DNA of 64,000 bases from Nocardiopsis trehalosi NBRC 14201 (GTDB lineage Bacteria > Actinomycetota > Actinomycetes > Streptosporangiales > Streptosporangiaceae). How positions within the stretch are numbered: position 1 is the stretch's first letter; each line of letters opens with the position of its first letter. The stretch spans positions 16,564-80,563 of the forward strand of contig NZ_BCRK01000004.1 in the NCBI RefSeq assembly GCF_001552555.1, given 5' to 3'. The position numbers and the translations under genes were made by a program. Below the pieces are notes generated by a model. That model worked only from the letters and a program-made list of their open reading frames with translations. It had not been told where the DNA came from and did not search any database. Shown piece by piece: positions 35,024-44,495 of this stretch.

Positions 35024-36013
35024 ATGGCGCCATCCGACATCACCGACTGGTTCTCCCGACGCCTCAGCACCGCCCGCGACTGGCCCGCCGCCGAACTGGC
35101 CCGGGGCAAGGGGGCGACCCGTGTGAGCGTCGTCCTGCCCGCCCGCGACGAAGAGGCCACGGTCGGCCACATCGCCGGCGTCATCCGCCGGGCCCTCATG
35201 GAGGAGGTCCCACTCGTCGACGAGCTGGTGGTGATCGACTCCAACTCCACCGACGGCACCGCGGCCGCCGCCGCGGCAGCGGGCGCCGAGGTCCACCGCC
35301 AGGACGACATCCTCCCCGAGATGCCCCCGCTGTGGGGCAAGGGCGAGGCCCTGTGGAAGTCCCTCGCGGTCACGACCGGCGACGTCGTCGCCTTCACCGA
35401 CACCGACATCCGCAACTACACCCCCGACTTCGTCACCGGCCTGATCGGCCCCCTCCTGGCCGACCCCGACCTCGTCTACGTCAAGGGCTACTACGACCGC
35501 CCCCTCCGCGACGGCACCGAGGTCGCGCCGTGCGACGGCGGCCGCGTCACCGAACTCCTCGCCCGCCCCCTGCTCAACATGTGCTGGCCCGAGCTGGCCG
35601 GCGTGCTCCAGCCGCTGTCGGGCGAGTACGCCGGACGCCGCGCGGCCCTTGAGTCGGTCCCGTTCGTCTGCGGCTACGGCGTGGAGTTCGGGCTGCTCGT
35701 CGACCTGGTCGAGCGGTACGGCCTCGACCGCATCGCCCAGGTCGACCTCGGCGTGCGCGAGCACTCCCACCAGACGACCGCCGAACTCGGCCGCATGGCC
35801 GGCCAGATCATCGACACGGCGTGGATGCGGCTGCACCGGCGCGGCCTGGTGCTGCCCGACGGCCCGCCCGCCACCACGCTCACCCAGTTCACCCGCTCGG
35901 GGCCGCTCCCGCGGCCGCACGTCCACGACGTGGGCGTCACCGAGCGGCCGCCCATGGCCGAGGTCGCCGCCTCGCGCGCCCGGTCGATCCCGTCCCGGCA
36001 GGGGGAGGCATGA
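35024..36013 (+). CDS. gpgS: Glucosyl-3-phosphoglycerate synthase
   Basis: A 329-residue GT81/GT2-type glycosyltransferase that transfers glucose from a nucleotide sugar to 3-phosphoglycerate, the first step of glucosylglycerate and of mycobacterial methylglucose lipopolysaccharide. Family stretches are VSVVLPARDEEATVG, VVIDSNSTDGT, GKGEALWKSL, the metal-binding DTD at FTDTDIRN (DSD in many homologues) and VTELLARPLLN...LQPLSGEYAGRR, which is highly characteristic. ATG 35024 follows GAGAGG. Its stop overlaps the start of the GT4 gene (ATGA). The phosphatase gpgP is not adjacent. Confidence 0.88.
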   Translation: MAPSDITDWFSRRLSTARDWPAAELARGKGATRVSVVLPARDEEATVGHIAGVIRRALMEEVPLVDELVVIDSNSTDGTAAAAAAAGAEVHRQDDILPEMPPLWGKGEALWKSLAVTTGDVVAFTDTDIRNYTPDFVTGLIGPLLADPDLVYVKGYYDRPLRDGTEVAPCDGGRVTELLARPLLNMCWPELAGVLQPLSGEYAGRRAALESVPFVCGYGVEFGLLVDLVERYGLDRIAQVDLGVREHSHQTTAELGRMAGQIIDTAWMRLHRRGLVLPDGPPATTLTQFTRSGPLPRPHVHDVGVTERPPMAEVAASRARSIPSRQGEA

Positions 36014-37218
36014 TGGACCTCAGCGTCCTGATCAACGCGGGCCCGTGGCTGCCCGTCCCGCCCGAAGGCTACGGCGGCATCGAGAACGTCATCGCCACGC
36101 TGGTGCCCGAACTGCGCGCCGAGGGCGTGCACGTCGTGCTGGCGAGCGTGGGCGGCGCCACCCTGGAGGCCGACGAGCACGTCAGCCTGTTCCCCGAGGG
36201 CCGGTTCGCGCACATCCAGCGCCCCTACAACCAGGTCATGGGGATCGCCCACGCCCACATGCAGATGGTCCTGGAGCGGGCGCGCCGCGGCGACGTCCGG
36301 CTGGTCCACGACCACCTGGAGGTCGTCGGCGCCGCCGTCCTCGGCGCGGCCGGCCCGGCCGTGCCCCCGGTGCTGCACACGCTCCACTGGGACCTGCGCA
36401 AGCACCCGGAGTTCTACGGCGGGTTCAACGGCAACGGCCGGCTGTTCGTCAACGGGGTCTCGGCGTCCCAGCTCGCGCGGGCCCCGGAGGCCCTGCGCGC
36501 GTGCAGCCTCGGCCACGCGCACCTGTCGACCCCCCTGGCGGTGGACGCCGACCGGCGCCCCGCCCCGGCCAAGCAGCCCTACGCCGTCATGGTCGGCCGG
36601 ATCACGCGCGCCAAGGGGACGCACATCGCGGCCGCGGCCTGCCGCCGGCTCGGCATCCCCCTGGTGCTGGCCGGCCCGGTCAACGGCATCGACACCGTCC
36701 AGGAGCTGGCCGAGGTCTACGCCGACCCCAGCCACCCCCTGCACGGTGCCCCGGACGTGCGCTACTTCATGGAGGACGTGCACCCCCACGTCGACGGCGA
36801 GGCCGTGCGCTGGATCGGCACCGTCGCCGGCGCCGCCCGCGACGACCTGGTCGCCGCCGCGCGCGCCGCCCTGTTCCCCGTGCAGTGGGCCGAGCCCGGT
36901 GGCACGGCCGTGATCGAGGCGATGGCGTGCGGCACGCCGGTCGTCGGCATCGGCCGCGGCTGCCTGCCCGAACTGGTCGACCACGGCCGCACCGGCCTGC
37001 TGGCCGACGACGACGAGGGGTTCGCCCGGCTGCTGCCCCGCGCCGAGGAGATCGACCCGGACGAGTGCCGCAAGGAGGCCGCCGCGCGGTTCACCCCGCG
37101 CACCATGGCCCTGCGCTACCTGGAGCTGTACGAGCGCGCGCTCAGCCGCCCGCGGACGGTCGTGGAGGTGCCCGCCCGGCCCGCGCCGGCCGCTGCGCAG
37201 CCCGCGCCGCCGCGCTGA
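36010..37218 (+). CDS. GT4-family glycosyltransferase
   Basis: A 402-residue GT-B glycosyltransferase. The N-terminal domain has the acceptor-side loop PPEGYGGIENVIATLVPEL; the C-terminal domain carries MVGRITRAKGTHIAAAA and the nucleotide-sugar motif FPVQWAEPGGTAVIEAMACGTPVV with the E-x7-E pattern. No signal peptide or membrane segment is seen, so it acts in the cytoplasm. ATG 36010 overlaps the gpgS stop, so the two are translationally coupled; it may extend or modify the GpgS product. The C-terminus ends in an Ala/Pro-rich tail. A hairpin follows. Confidence 0.83.
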   Translation: MMDLSVLINAGPWLPVPPEGYGGIENVIATLVPELRAEGVHVVLASVGGATLEADEHVSLFPEGRFAHIQRPYNQVMGIAHAHMQMVLERARRGDVRLVHDHLEVVGAAVLGAAGPAVPPVLHTLHWDLRKHPEFYGGFNGNGRLFVNGVSASQLARAPEALRACSLGHAHLSTPLAVDADRRPAPAKQPYAVMVGRITRAKGTHIAAAACRRLGIPLVLAGPVNGIDTVQELAEVYADPSHPLHGAPDVRYFMEDVHPHVDGEAVRWIGTVAGAARDDLVAAARAALFPVQWAEPGGTAVIEAMACGTPVVGIGRGCLPELVDHGRTGLLADDDEGFARLLPRAEEIDPDECRKEAAARFTPRTMALRYLELYERALSRPRTVVEVPARPAPAAAQPAPPR

Positions 37219-37252
37219 CCGCCCGCCGACCGCCGCGCCGCCGCGCACCGCC

Positions 37253-37279
37253 GCCCCGCCCGGAGAGTCCGGGCGGGGC
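37253..37279 (+). terminator. Terminator hairpin after the GT4 gene
   Basis: A perfect 12-bp stem (37253-37264 with 37268-37279), 3-base loop. It separates the sugar genes from the polyketide locus. Confidence 0.6.
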
Positions 37280-37473
37280 GCGGCCGTGTCCGCCCGGAGC
37301 GGAACGCCTGCGCGCCGACCGGGAATACCCGGTGTCCTTTGCGGGGCGTTCCGCGCCCCCATGACATTCGATGCGCCGAATGCCGGGAAGATCGATCGCA
37401 TTTCCTCCGGGCATCCGCCCGGCGGCCGTTCCCGCCGCCGCGGCAACGACTATTTATCCGTAGTTGTACCTAT

Positions 37474-37490
37474 TTGACGTTGGCAAACGT
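37474..37490 (+). promoter_or_regulatory. Promoter element and palindrome before the polyketide locus
   Basis: In an unusually AT-rich stretch, a -35-like TTGACG (37474-37479) overlaps the inverted repeat ACGTT-GGCA-AACGT (37477-37490). This suggests a repressor site on the promoter of the acyl carrier protein and PKS genes. No -10 box is convincing. The rest of the 447-base gap (37219-37665) has no gene I can support. Confidence 0.45.
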
Positions 37491-37665
37491 GGATTGTGTG
37501 GTGATCATGCGTCGAACGCGTAATTGGCGTCCGGTGTCCTTTTGTCGACACCGCCACATCGGCGTGGTTTCGTGTCGGCACTCCGTGAGCGTGGGAGGAT
37601 ACCCACATCCACCGTCATCCATGGCGCCGCCCCGCCATGTTGAAAAACCGTGAGGACGAACATTC

Positions 37666-37953
37666 ATGCCTGCCGATCCGGCGACCGCGCCCCTGGACCT
37701 CCGCGCGTGGCTGATCGACGCGATCGCCCGGCGCACCGGCGCCGACCCCGCCGACATCGACCCCCGCCAGCCGTTCACCGCGCTCGGGCTCGGCTCCCGC
37801 GACGCCGTCGAACTCTGCGGCGAACTCCAGGCCCTCCTCGGCCGGCCGGTCTCCCCGCTCCTGGTGTGGCGCCACCCCACCGTCGACGCCCTCGCCGACC
37901 ACTTCGCCGCCCCGTCCGGCGGCCGGGTCACCGCGGGCCCCTCCGGTACCTGA
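37666..37953 (+). CDS. Discrete acyl carrier protein
   Basis: A 95-residue acyl carrier protein that holds acyl groups on a phosphopantetheine arm. The attachment motif LGLGSRDAVEL has the Ser at residue 44, and the C-terminal SPLLVWRHPTVDALADHF is typical of carrier domains loaded by fatty acyl-AMP ligases (like the N-terminal carrier of Pks13). ATG 37666 follows GAGGACG. It lies 36 bases upstream of the PKS gene, so it is clearly in the same operon. Its likely job is to accept the starter acid activated by the ligase encoded downstream and hand it to the ketosynthase. Confidence 0.86.
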   Translation: MPADPATAPLDLRAWLIDAIARRTGADPADIDPRQPFTALGLGSRDAVELCGELQALLGRPVSPLLVWRHPTVDALADHFAAPSGGRVTAGPSGT

Positions 37954-37989
37954 CCCGCGCCCCACCCGCCCGAACGGAGCCCCATCCGC

Positions 37990-40900
37990 ATGACCGGCCG
38001 CCGCCTGTCCCCGCCCCGCGCCGCCGCCGCCCGCCCGCCCCGCGCCACCCCCGTCGCCGTCATCGGCATGGGCTGCCGCCTCCCCGGCGGCACCAGCGGA
38101 CCGGCCGCCCTGTGGCGGCTGCTCACCGAGGGCCGTGACGCCATCGGACCCGTCCCCGCCGACCGCTGGGACGCCGCCCGCTACGCCGACCCCGACCCCT
38201 CCGTCCCCGGGCGGGTCGCCGCCGCCCTCGGCGGCTACCTCGACGCCGTCGACGGCTTCGACGCCCGCTTCTTCGGCATCCCCACCGCCGAGGCCCGCGC
38301 CATGGACCCCCAGCAGCGCGTCCTATTGGAGGTCGTCCACGAGGCGCTCGACCACGCCGGGCTACCCACCGCCGACCTCGCCGGCCGCCCCGTCGGCGTG
38401 TTCACCGGCATCTCGCACATCGACTACGCCCTGCGCTGCAACGCCTGGCGCGTCCCAGGCGACGACCTGGAGACCTACGCCGCCACCGGCAACACCCACT
38501 CCGTGGCCGCCGGGCGGATCTCCTACACCCTCGGCCTGACCGGACCCGCCCTCGCCGTCGACACCGCCTGCTCCTCCGGGCTGGCCGCCGTCCACCTCGC
38601 CGTGCGCAGCCTGCGCTCCGGCGAGTGCGACACCGCCGTCGCCGGAGCGGTCAACCTCATCCTCGACCCCGGCGTCTCCACCACCTTCACCCGCTGGGGC
38701 ATGCTCTCGCCCAGCGGGCGCTGCCGCTCCTTCGACGCCGCGGCCGACGGCTTCGTCCGCAGCGAGGGGTGCGCCGCCGTCGTCCTCAAACCGCTCGACG
38801 CCGCCCTCGCCGACGGCGACCCCGTCCACGGCGTCATCCGCGGCACCGCCCTCAACCAGGACGGCCGCACCAACGGGCTCACCGCCCCCTCCGGCGCCGC
38901 CCAGGAGGCCGTGCTGCGCGCCGCCCTCGCCGACGCCGGCGCCGACCCCGGCGACATCGGCATGATCGAGGCCCACGGCACCGGCACCCCCATCGGCGAC
39001 CCCATCGAGTTCGCCGCCCTCGCCGCGGTCTACGGCGACGCCCGGCGCGGCCGCCGCCTGCCCATCGGCTCGGTCAAGGCCAACCTCGGCCACACCGAGT
39101 CCGCCGCCGGCCTCGTCGGCCTGGTCAAGGCCCTGCTCGCCGTCCGGCACGGCGCCGCGCCCGCCACCCCGCACTTCCGCGTCTGGAACCCCGAGATCAG
39201 CGCCGACGGCACCGGCATGTTCGTCCCGACCGCCACCACCCCCTGGACGGTGCGCCGCCGCACCCGGCTCGCCGCCGTGTCGTCCTTCGGGCTGAGCGGC
39301 ACCAACGCCCACGCCGTCGTCGAGGGCCCGCCCGCGCCGCGCCGCCGACCGCCCCGCCGGGCCGCCGCCCCCGCGCCGGCCCCCGATGACCACCGCGCCC
39401 GCCTCTTCCCCGTCTCCGGCGGCTCCGCCGCCGCGGTCGCCGCCAGCGCGCGCCGCCTCGCCGACTGGGTCGAGGGCGACGGCGCCGCCACCCCCCTCGC
39501 CGACATCGGGCACACCCTCGCCCTGCGCCGCACCCACCACGGGGCGCGCGCCGCCGTCGTCGCCGCCGACCACGCCGAACTCGCCGCCCGGCTGCGCGGC
39601 GCCGCCGACGGCGCGCCCGGCACCGCCACGGGCACCGCGCCCGCCGGCGGCGGCCGCGGCCCGGTGTGGGTGTTCCCCGGGCAGGGCGGCCAGTGGGCCG
39701 GCATGGGCGCCGCGCTGCTCGCCGGCGAACCCGCGTTCGCCGCCGCCGTCGACACCCTCGACCCCCTCATCGCCGACGAGGCCGGGTTCTCGGTGCGCGC
39801 CGCCCTCGCCGGCGACGCCCCCGCCGAGCGCATCGACCACCTCCAGCCCACGCTCTTCGCCTTCCAGGTCGGCCTCGCCGCCGCGTGGCGGGCGCACGGC
39901 GCCGAACCCGCCGCCGTCATCGGCCACTCCATGGGCGAGGCCGCCGCCGCCGTCGCCGCCGGGGCCCTCACCCCCGCCGACGGCGCCCGCGTCGTCTGCC
40001 GCCGCTCCCGGCTGCTCGCCCGCCTCGCGGGCCGCGGGGCCATGGCCGCCGTCGAATGCGGCGCCGACGACGTCCGCGACGACCTCGCCGCCGCCGGCGC
40101 CCACGCCACCCGCGTCGCCGTCGTCAACGCGCCCGCGTCCACGGTCGTCGCCGGACCACCCGACGAGGTCGACCGCCTCACCGCCCGATGGGAGGAGCGC
40201 GGCGTGCCCGCCCGCCGCGTCGCCGTCGACGTCGCCTCCCACTCCCCGGCCGTCGACCCCGTCCTCGCCGACGTCACCGCCGCCCTCGCCGGGATCGCCC
40301 CCGCGCGGCCCGCCGTCCGCTGCTACGGCACCGCCGGCCCCGACCCGCGCGCGTCCCCCGCCTTCGACGCCGCCTACTGGGCCGACAACCTGCGCCGCCC
40401 GGTCGGCTTCGCCGCCGCCGTCCGCGCCGCACTCGACGACGGCCACCGCCTCTTCGCCGAACTCTCCCCGCACCCGCTGCTCACCCGCGCCGTCACCGAC
40501 ACCGCCGACACCGCCGGGCGCCGCGCCACCGCGCTCGCCTCGGTGCGCCGCGACACCGACCCCGTCCTCGCCGTGCGCACCGCCGTCGCCGCCGCCTTCT
40601 GCGCCGGCGCCCCCATCGACTGGGCGCGCGTCCACCCCGGCGGCCGGACCGCCGAGCCGCCGCCCCGCGCCTGGGACCACCAGCGCCTCCTCGTCCCGCC
40701 CGCCGACACCGCCGCCCCCGCCCGCGCCGGGCACCCGATCCTCGGCGCGCACGCCGTCCTGCCCGACGACCACGGCCGGCACGTCTGGAGCGCCGACGTC
40801 GGCACCGGCGCGCTGCCCTGGCTCGCCGACCACCGGTTCAACGGGGTCGCCTTCCTCCCCCTGGCCGTCTACGTCGAGATGGCCCTCACCGCCGCGGCCA

Positions 40901-43900
40901 CCGCCCTCGACGCCGACCCCGCCGACATCGAGGTCGCCGACCTGCGCCTGGAGACCTTCCTCGCCGTCGACGCCACCACCCGGCTCACCGTCCGCGCCGA
41001 CCTCGATCTCGACGGCGACGCCGCCGCGTTCGCCGTCGCCGCCCGCGACGGCGCCGAATGGACCCGCACCTGCTCGGCCCGGCTCCGCCGCGCCCCCCGC
41101 GGCGCCGCCCCCGCCCCGCTGCCCCCGCCCGGGCCCCGCCTCGCCGCCGGCCCCGGGTTCGGCCCCGCCGAGTTCTACGACCTGCTGGCCCGCACCCCCA
41201 TCCGGTTCGGCCCGCTGTTCCAGGGCGTGCGGCGGGTCCGCGTCGACCCCGACGGCACCGCGTTCACCGCCGTCGGCGAGGTCGCCGTCGCCCCCGCCGC
41301 CCGCCCCGGAACCACCGGCCACACCCTGCACCCGCTGCTGTTCGACGCCTGCCTGCAGGTGTTCGCCGCGCCGCTGCTGGCCACCGTCTCCGACGCCTCC
41401 GGCCTGCCCACCGCAATCGACCGCGTCCGGCTGCACCGCGCCCCCGGCACCGCCGCCTACTGCGTCGCCGAGGGCCGCCTCGTCGCCGGCGGCGTCACCG
41501 GCCGCTTCCGCGTGGTCGACGCCGACGGGCACGTCCTCGCCGAGGCCGACGGCGTGCGCGTCCGCGTCGACGGCGGCGCCGCACCCCGCTTCGACGAGCG
41601 CCTGCACCGCGTCGCCTGGACCGAGGAGCCCGCCCCGCCCGCCCCCACCGCACCCCCGGGCGCCTGGCTGGTGGTGGCCGAGGACGGCGCCCCCGACGCC
41701 GCGGCCCTGGCCCGCGAGATCACCGCGCGGGGCGGCACCGCCGCCACCGCCCGCCCCGACGGCGCCCCCGCCGCGCTCGGCGGCCTCGGCGGCCTGCGCG
41801 GCGTCGTCTACGCCGCCGCGCCCCCCGCGCCCGGCGCCCCGCCGGTGCCCGACCCCGACCGCGCCCGGCGGCGCGTCGGCGACCTCCTCCGGCTGCTGCG
41901 CACCCTCGCCGCCGACGACTCCGGGGCCCTCCCGCGCCTGGTCGTCCTCACCCGCGACGCCTGCCCGGTCCGCCCCGGCGACGGCCTCGGCACCGACCAG
42001 GCGCCCCTGCGCGCGCTCACCCGCGCCGCCGCCCACGAGCACCCCGGGCTCGACGTCGCCCACATCGACACCGACCCCGCCACCCCGGTCGCCCGCGTCG
42101 CCGACGAACTCCTCGCCGCCGCCGGCACCGACACCGCCCTGCGCGCCGGCCGCCGCTACACCGCCCGGCTGCGCAACGCGCCGCTGCGCCCCGAGGAGCG
42201 GCGCCGGGTCCGCCGCGACCCCGCCCGCGACGCGGTCGCCGTCCGCGTCCGCACCCCCGGCGACCTCGCCGGGCTCGAGACCGCCGCCGCCGCGCGGCGC
42301 GCGCCCGGCCCCGGCGAGGTCGAGGTGCGCGTCGCCGCCGCCGGGCTCAACTACGCCGACGTGCTCCAGGCCATGGGGCTCTACCCCGAACGGCTCCCGC
42401 TCGGCGCCGACGCCGCCGGCACCGTCGTCCGCGTCGGCCCGGGCACCACCGGCGCCCGCCTCGGCGACCGGGTCGCCCTGATGGCCGCCGGCGCCCTGCG
42501 CACCCACGTCACCGCCCCGGCCGCCGCGCTGATCCCGCTCCCCGACGACCTGCCGTCCGCCGACGCCGCCGCGCTGCCCTGCGTCTACGCCACCGCCTGG
42601 TACGCGCTGCGCCACCTCGCCCGGCCCCGCCCCGGCGAGACCGTCCTCATCCACTCCGCCACCGGAGGCGTCGGCCTGGCCGCCCTGCACGTCGCCCGGG
42701 GCATGGGCGCCCGCGTCCTCGCCACCGCCGGCACCGAGGCGAAGCGCGACCTGCTGCGCGGTATGGGGGTGGAGCACGTCATGGACTCCCGCACCCTGGA
42801 CTTCGCCCGCGCGGCCCGCGCCGCCACCGGCGGCCGCGGGGTCGACGTCGTGCTCAACCCCCTGACCGGCCGGGCGCAGCGGGCCGGGCTGGAGGCGCTG
42901 CGGACCGGCGGCCGGTTCATCGAGATCGGCAAGCGCGACATCTACGCCGGGACCGCCATCGACCCCGCGCCGTTCCGCCGGGGCGTGGTCTTCGCCGCCG
43001 TCGACCTCGCCGGACTCGCCACCGACCGCCCCGACCTGCTGCACGAGGTGCTGCGCGAGGTCGCCGCCGAACTGCACGCCGGGCGCCTCGCCCGGCTGCC
43101 CACCACCGAGCTGCCGTTCGGCGACGCCGCCACCGCCTTCCGCACCCTCGCCGCGGGCCGGCACGTCGGCAAACTGGTGCTGACCGCGCCCACCGGCCCC
43201 GTCGAGGCCGTCGTCGACCCGGCCGAGGTCCCCGTCGTCCGCTCCGACGGCGCCTACATCGTCACCGGCGGCCTCGGCGGCCTCGGCCTGCGCCTCGCCG
43301 AGCACCTCGCCCGCGAAGGCGCCGCCCGCGTCGTCCTCAACGGCCGGACCGCCCCCGGCGGCGACACCGAGGCCGCTCTGGACCACCTGCGCTCCCTCGG
43401 CACCGACGTGCGCGTCGAACTCGGCGACATCGCCGAGCACGGCACCGCCGAACGCCTGGTCGCCGCCGCCGAGGACGGCGGCACCCCGCTGCGCGGCGTC
43501 GCCCACGCGGCCGCCGTGGTCGCCGACGGCACCGTCGCCCTGCTCGACGCCGCCACCCTCGACGCCGCCTGGCGGCCCAAGGCGGCCGGCGCGTGGCGGC
43601 TGCACGAGGCCACCGCGCCGCGCACCCCCGACTGGTGGCTGCTGTTCTCCTCCGCCGCGGCGCTGGTCGGGCCACCGGGCCAGGGCGGCTACGCCGCCGC
43701 CAACGCCTGGCTCGACGCCTTCGCCGTCTGGCGGCGCGCCCAGGGCCTGCCCGCCACCAGCGTCGCCTGGGGCGCCTGGGCCGAGATCGGCGCCGGGGCG
43801 CACATGGCTCGCCGCGGGCACAGCGTGATCGACCCCGACGAGGGCATCGCCGCCATCGACCGGCTGCTGCGCCACGACCGCACCTGCACCGGCTACCTGC

Positions 43901-44298
43901 CCGTCGACGCCGAGCTGTGGCGCAAGACCCTGCCGCACGCCCGCACCTCGCCCTACTTCGCCGAACTCACGGGCGGCGCCGCCCCCGCCGACGAGGGACC
44001 CGACGGCGCCCTGGCGGCCCGCGTCCGCGCGGCGGGCCCCGACGGGGCGTCCGCCGTCGTCGCCGAGCACCTCGCCGCCCAGCTCGGCGACATCCTCGGC
44101 GGTGCCGCCCACGACATCGGCACCGCCGCCCGCCTGACCGACCTGGGCGTCGACTCGCTGCGCGCCCTGGAGCTCCGCACCCGGATCGAGCAGCACCTGG
44201 GGGTGCGCGTCCCGGCGAAACTCGTCTGGGCCGACGGCACCCTCGGCGGCCTCGCCGACCACGTCGCGGCCGCCCTCGCCGACCGGGACGCGCGGTGA
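37990..44298 (+). CDS. Iterative type I polyketide synthase, KS-AT-DH-ER-KR-ACP (mycocerosate-synthase-like)
   Basis: A 2102-residue single-module, fully reducing synthase. KS: Cys194 in DTACSS, H329 in EAHGTGT, H368 in GHTESAAG. AT: Ser647 in GHSMGEA; the specificity site is V748-A-S-H751, close to the methylmalonyl-type YASH and the same as I recall for mycocerosic acid synthase. DH: H948 in DHRFNGVAFLP and D1119 in FDACLQ. ER: LNYADVLQ and the NADPH loop at 1555-1562. KR: TGGLGGLG at 1759 and Y1901. ACP: Ser2056 in GVDSLRALEL. Every active site looks intact, so each cycle should give a saturated, methyl-branched extension. There is no thioesterase or reductase release domain. The same operon encodes a carrier protein and a fatty acyl-AMP ligase. 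Confidence 0.9.
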   Translation: MTGRRLSPPRAAAARPPRATPVAVIGMGCRLPGGTSGPAALWRLLTEGRDAIGPVPADRWDAARYADPDPSVPGRVAAALGGYLDAVDGFDARFFGIPTAEARAMDPQQRVLLEVVHEALDHAGLPTADLAGRPVGVFTGISHIDYALRCNAWRVPGDDLETYAATGNTHSVAAGRISYTLGLTGPALAVDTACSSGLAAVHLAVRSLRSGECDTAVAGAVNLILDPGVSTTFTRWGMLSPSGRCRSFDAAADGFVRSEGCAAVVLKPLDAALADGDPVHGVIRGTALNQDGRTNGLTAPSGAAQEAVLRAALADAGADPGDIGMIEAHGTGTPIGDPIEFAALAAVYGDARRGRRLPIGSVKANLGHTESAAGLVGLVKALLAVRHGAAPATPHFRVWNPEISADGTGMFVPTATTPWTVRRRTRLAAVSSFGLSGTNAHAVVEGPPAPRRRPPRRAAAPAPAPDDHRARLFPVSGGSAAAVAASARRLADWVEGDGAATPLADIGHTLALRRTHHGARAAVVAADHAELAARLRGAADGAPGTATGTAPAGGGRGPVWVFPGQGGQWAGMGAALLAGEPAFAAAVDTLDPLIADEAGFSVRAALAGDAPAERIDHLQPTLFAFQVGLAAAWRAHGAEPAAVIGHSMGEAAAAVAAGALTPADGARVVCRRSRLLARLAGRGAMAAVECGADDVRDDLAAAGAHATRVAVVNAPASTVVAGPPDEVDRLTARWEERGVPARRVAVDVASHSPAVDPVLADVTAALAGIAPARPAVRCYGTAGPDPRASPAFDAAYWADNLRRPVGFAAAVRAALDDGHRLFAELSPHPLLTRAVTDTADTAGRRATALASVRRDTDPVLAVRTAVAAAFCAGAPIDWARVHPGGRTAEPPPRAWDHQRLLVPPADTAAPARAGHPILGAHAVLPDDHGRHVWSADVGTGALPWLADHRFNGVAFLPLAVYVEMALTAAATALDADPADIEVADLRLETFLAVDATTRLTVRADLDLDGDAAAFAVAARDGAEWTRTCSARLRRAPRGAAPAPLPPPGPRLAAGPGFGPAEFYDLLARTPIRFGPLFQGVRRVRVDPDGTAFTAVGEVAVAPAARPGTTGHTLHPLLFDACLQVFAAPLLATVSDASGLPTAIDRVRLHRAPGTAAYCVAEGRLVAGGVTGRFRVVDADGHVLAEADGVRVRVDGGAAPRFDERLHRVAWTEEPAPPAPTAPPGAWLVVAEDGAPDAAALAREITARGGTAATARPDGAPAALGGLGGLRGVVYAAAPPAPGAPPVPDPDRARRRVGDLLRLLRTLAADDSGALPRLVVLTRDACPVRPGDGLGTDQAPLRALTRAAAHEHPGLDVAHIDTDPATPVARVADELLAAAGTDTALRAGRRYTARLRNAPLRPEERRRVRRDPARDAVAVRVRTPGDLAGLETAAAARRAPGPGEVEVRVAAAGLNYADVLQAMGLYPERLPLGADAAGTVVRVGPGTTGARLGDRVALMAAGALRTHVTAPAAALIPLPDDLPSADAAALPCVYATAWYALRHLARPRPGETVLIHSATGGVGLAALHVARGMGARVLATAGTEAKRDLLRGMGVEHVMDSRTLDFARAARAATGGRGVDVVLNPLTGRAQRAGLEALRTGGRFIEIGKRDIYAGTAIDPAPFRRGVVFAAVDLAGLATDRPDLLHEVLREVAAELHAGRLARLPTTELPFGDAATAFRTLAAGRHVGKLVLTAPTGPVEAVVDPAEVPVVRSDGAYIVTGGLGGLGLRLAEHLAREGAARVVLNGRTAPGGDTEAALDHLRSLGTDVRVELGDIAEHGTAERLVAAAEDGGTPLRGVAHAAAVVADGTVALLDAATLDAAWRPKAAGAWRLHEATAPRTPDWWLLFSSAAALVGPPGQGGYAAANAWLDAFAVWRRAQGLPATSVAWGAWAEIGAGAHMARRGHSVIDPDEGIAAIDRLLRHDRTCTGYLPVDAELWRKTLPHARTSPYFAELTGGAAPADEGPDGALAARVRAAGPDGASAVVAEHLAAQLGDILGGAAHDIGTAARLTDLGVDSLRALELRTRIEQHLGVRVPAKLVWADGTLGGLADHVAAALADRDAR

Positions 44299-44495
44299 CC
44301 CCCGCGCCCGCCGGCCCCCGCGCCCCCGGCACCCGCGTCCGGCCGCCCCGCCCCGCCGCGGGCACGGGCGGCCGGACCGCGTAGGTCCAGGCCAGCGCAC
44401 CCGCCCGCGTCCGCACCGGCCGCGGGCCCCCCGCCATTCCCGCCCGCCCCCGCGCCGGGCGGTGCTACGACGACACCGAAAGGACGATCATCCGC

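Noticed and set aside
38362..44400. 2012-residue minus-strand ORF opposite the PKS gene
   Set aside because: Gly/Ala/Val-rich shadow of a high-GC gene; the + strand frame carries every PKS motif.
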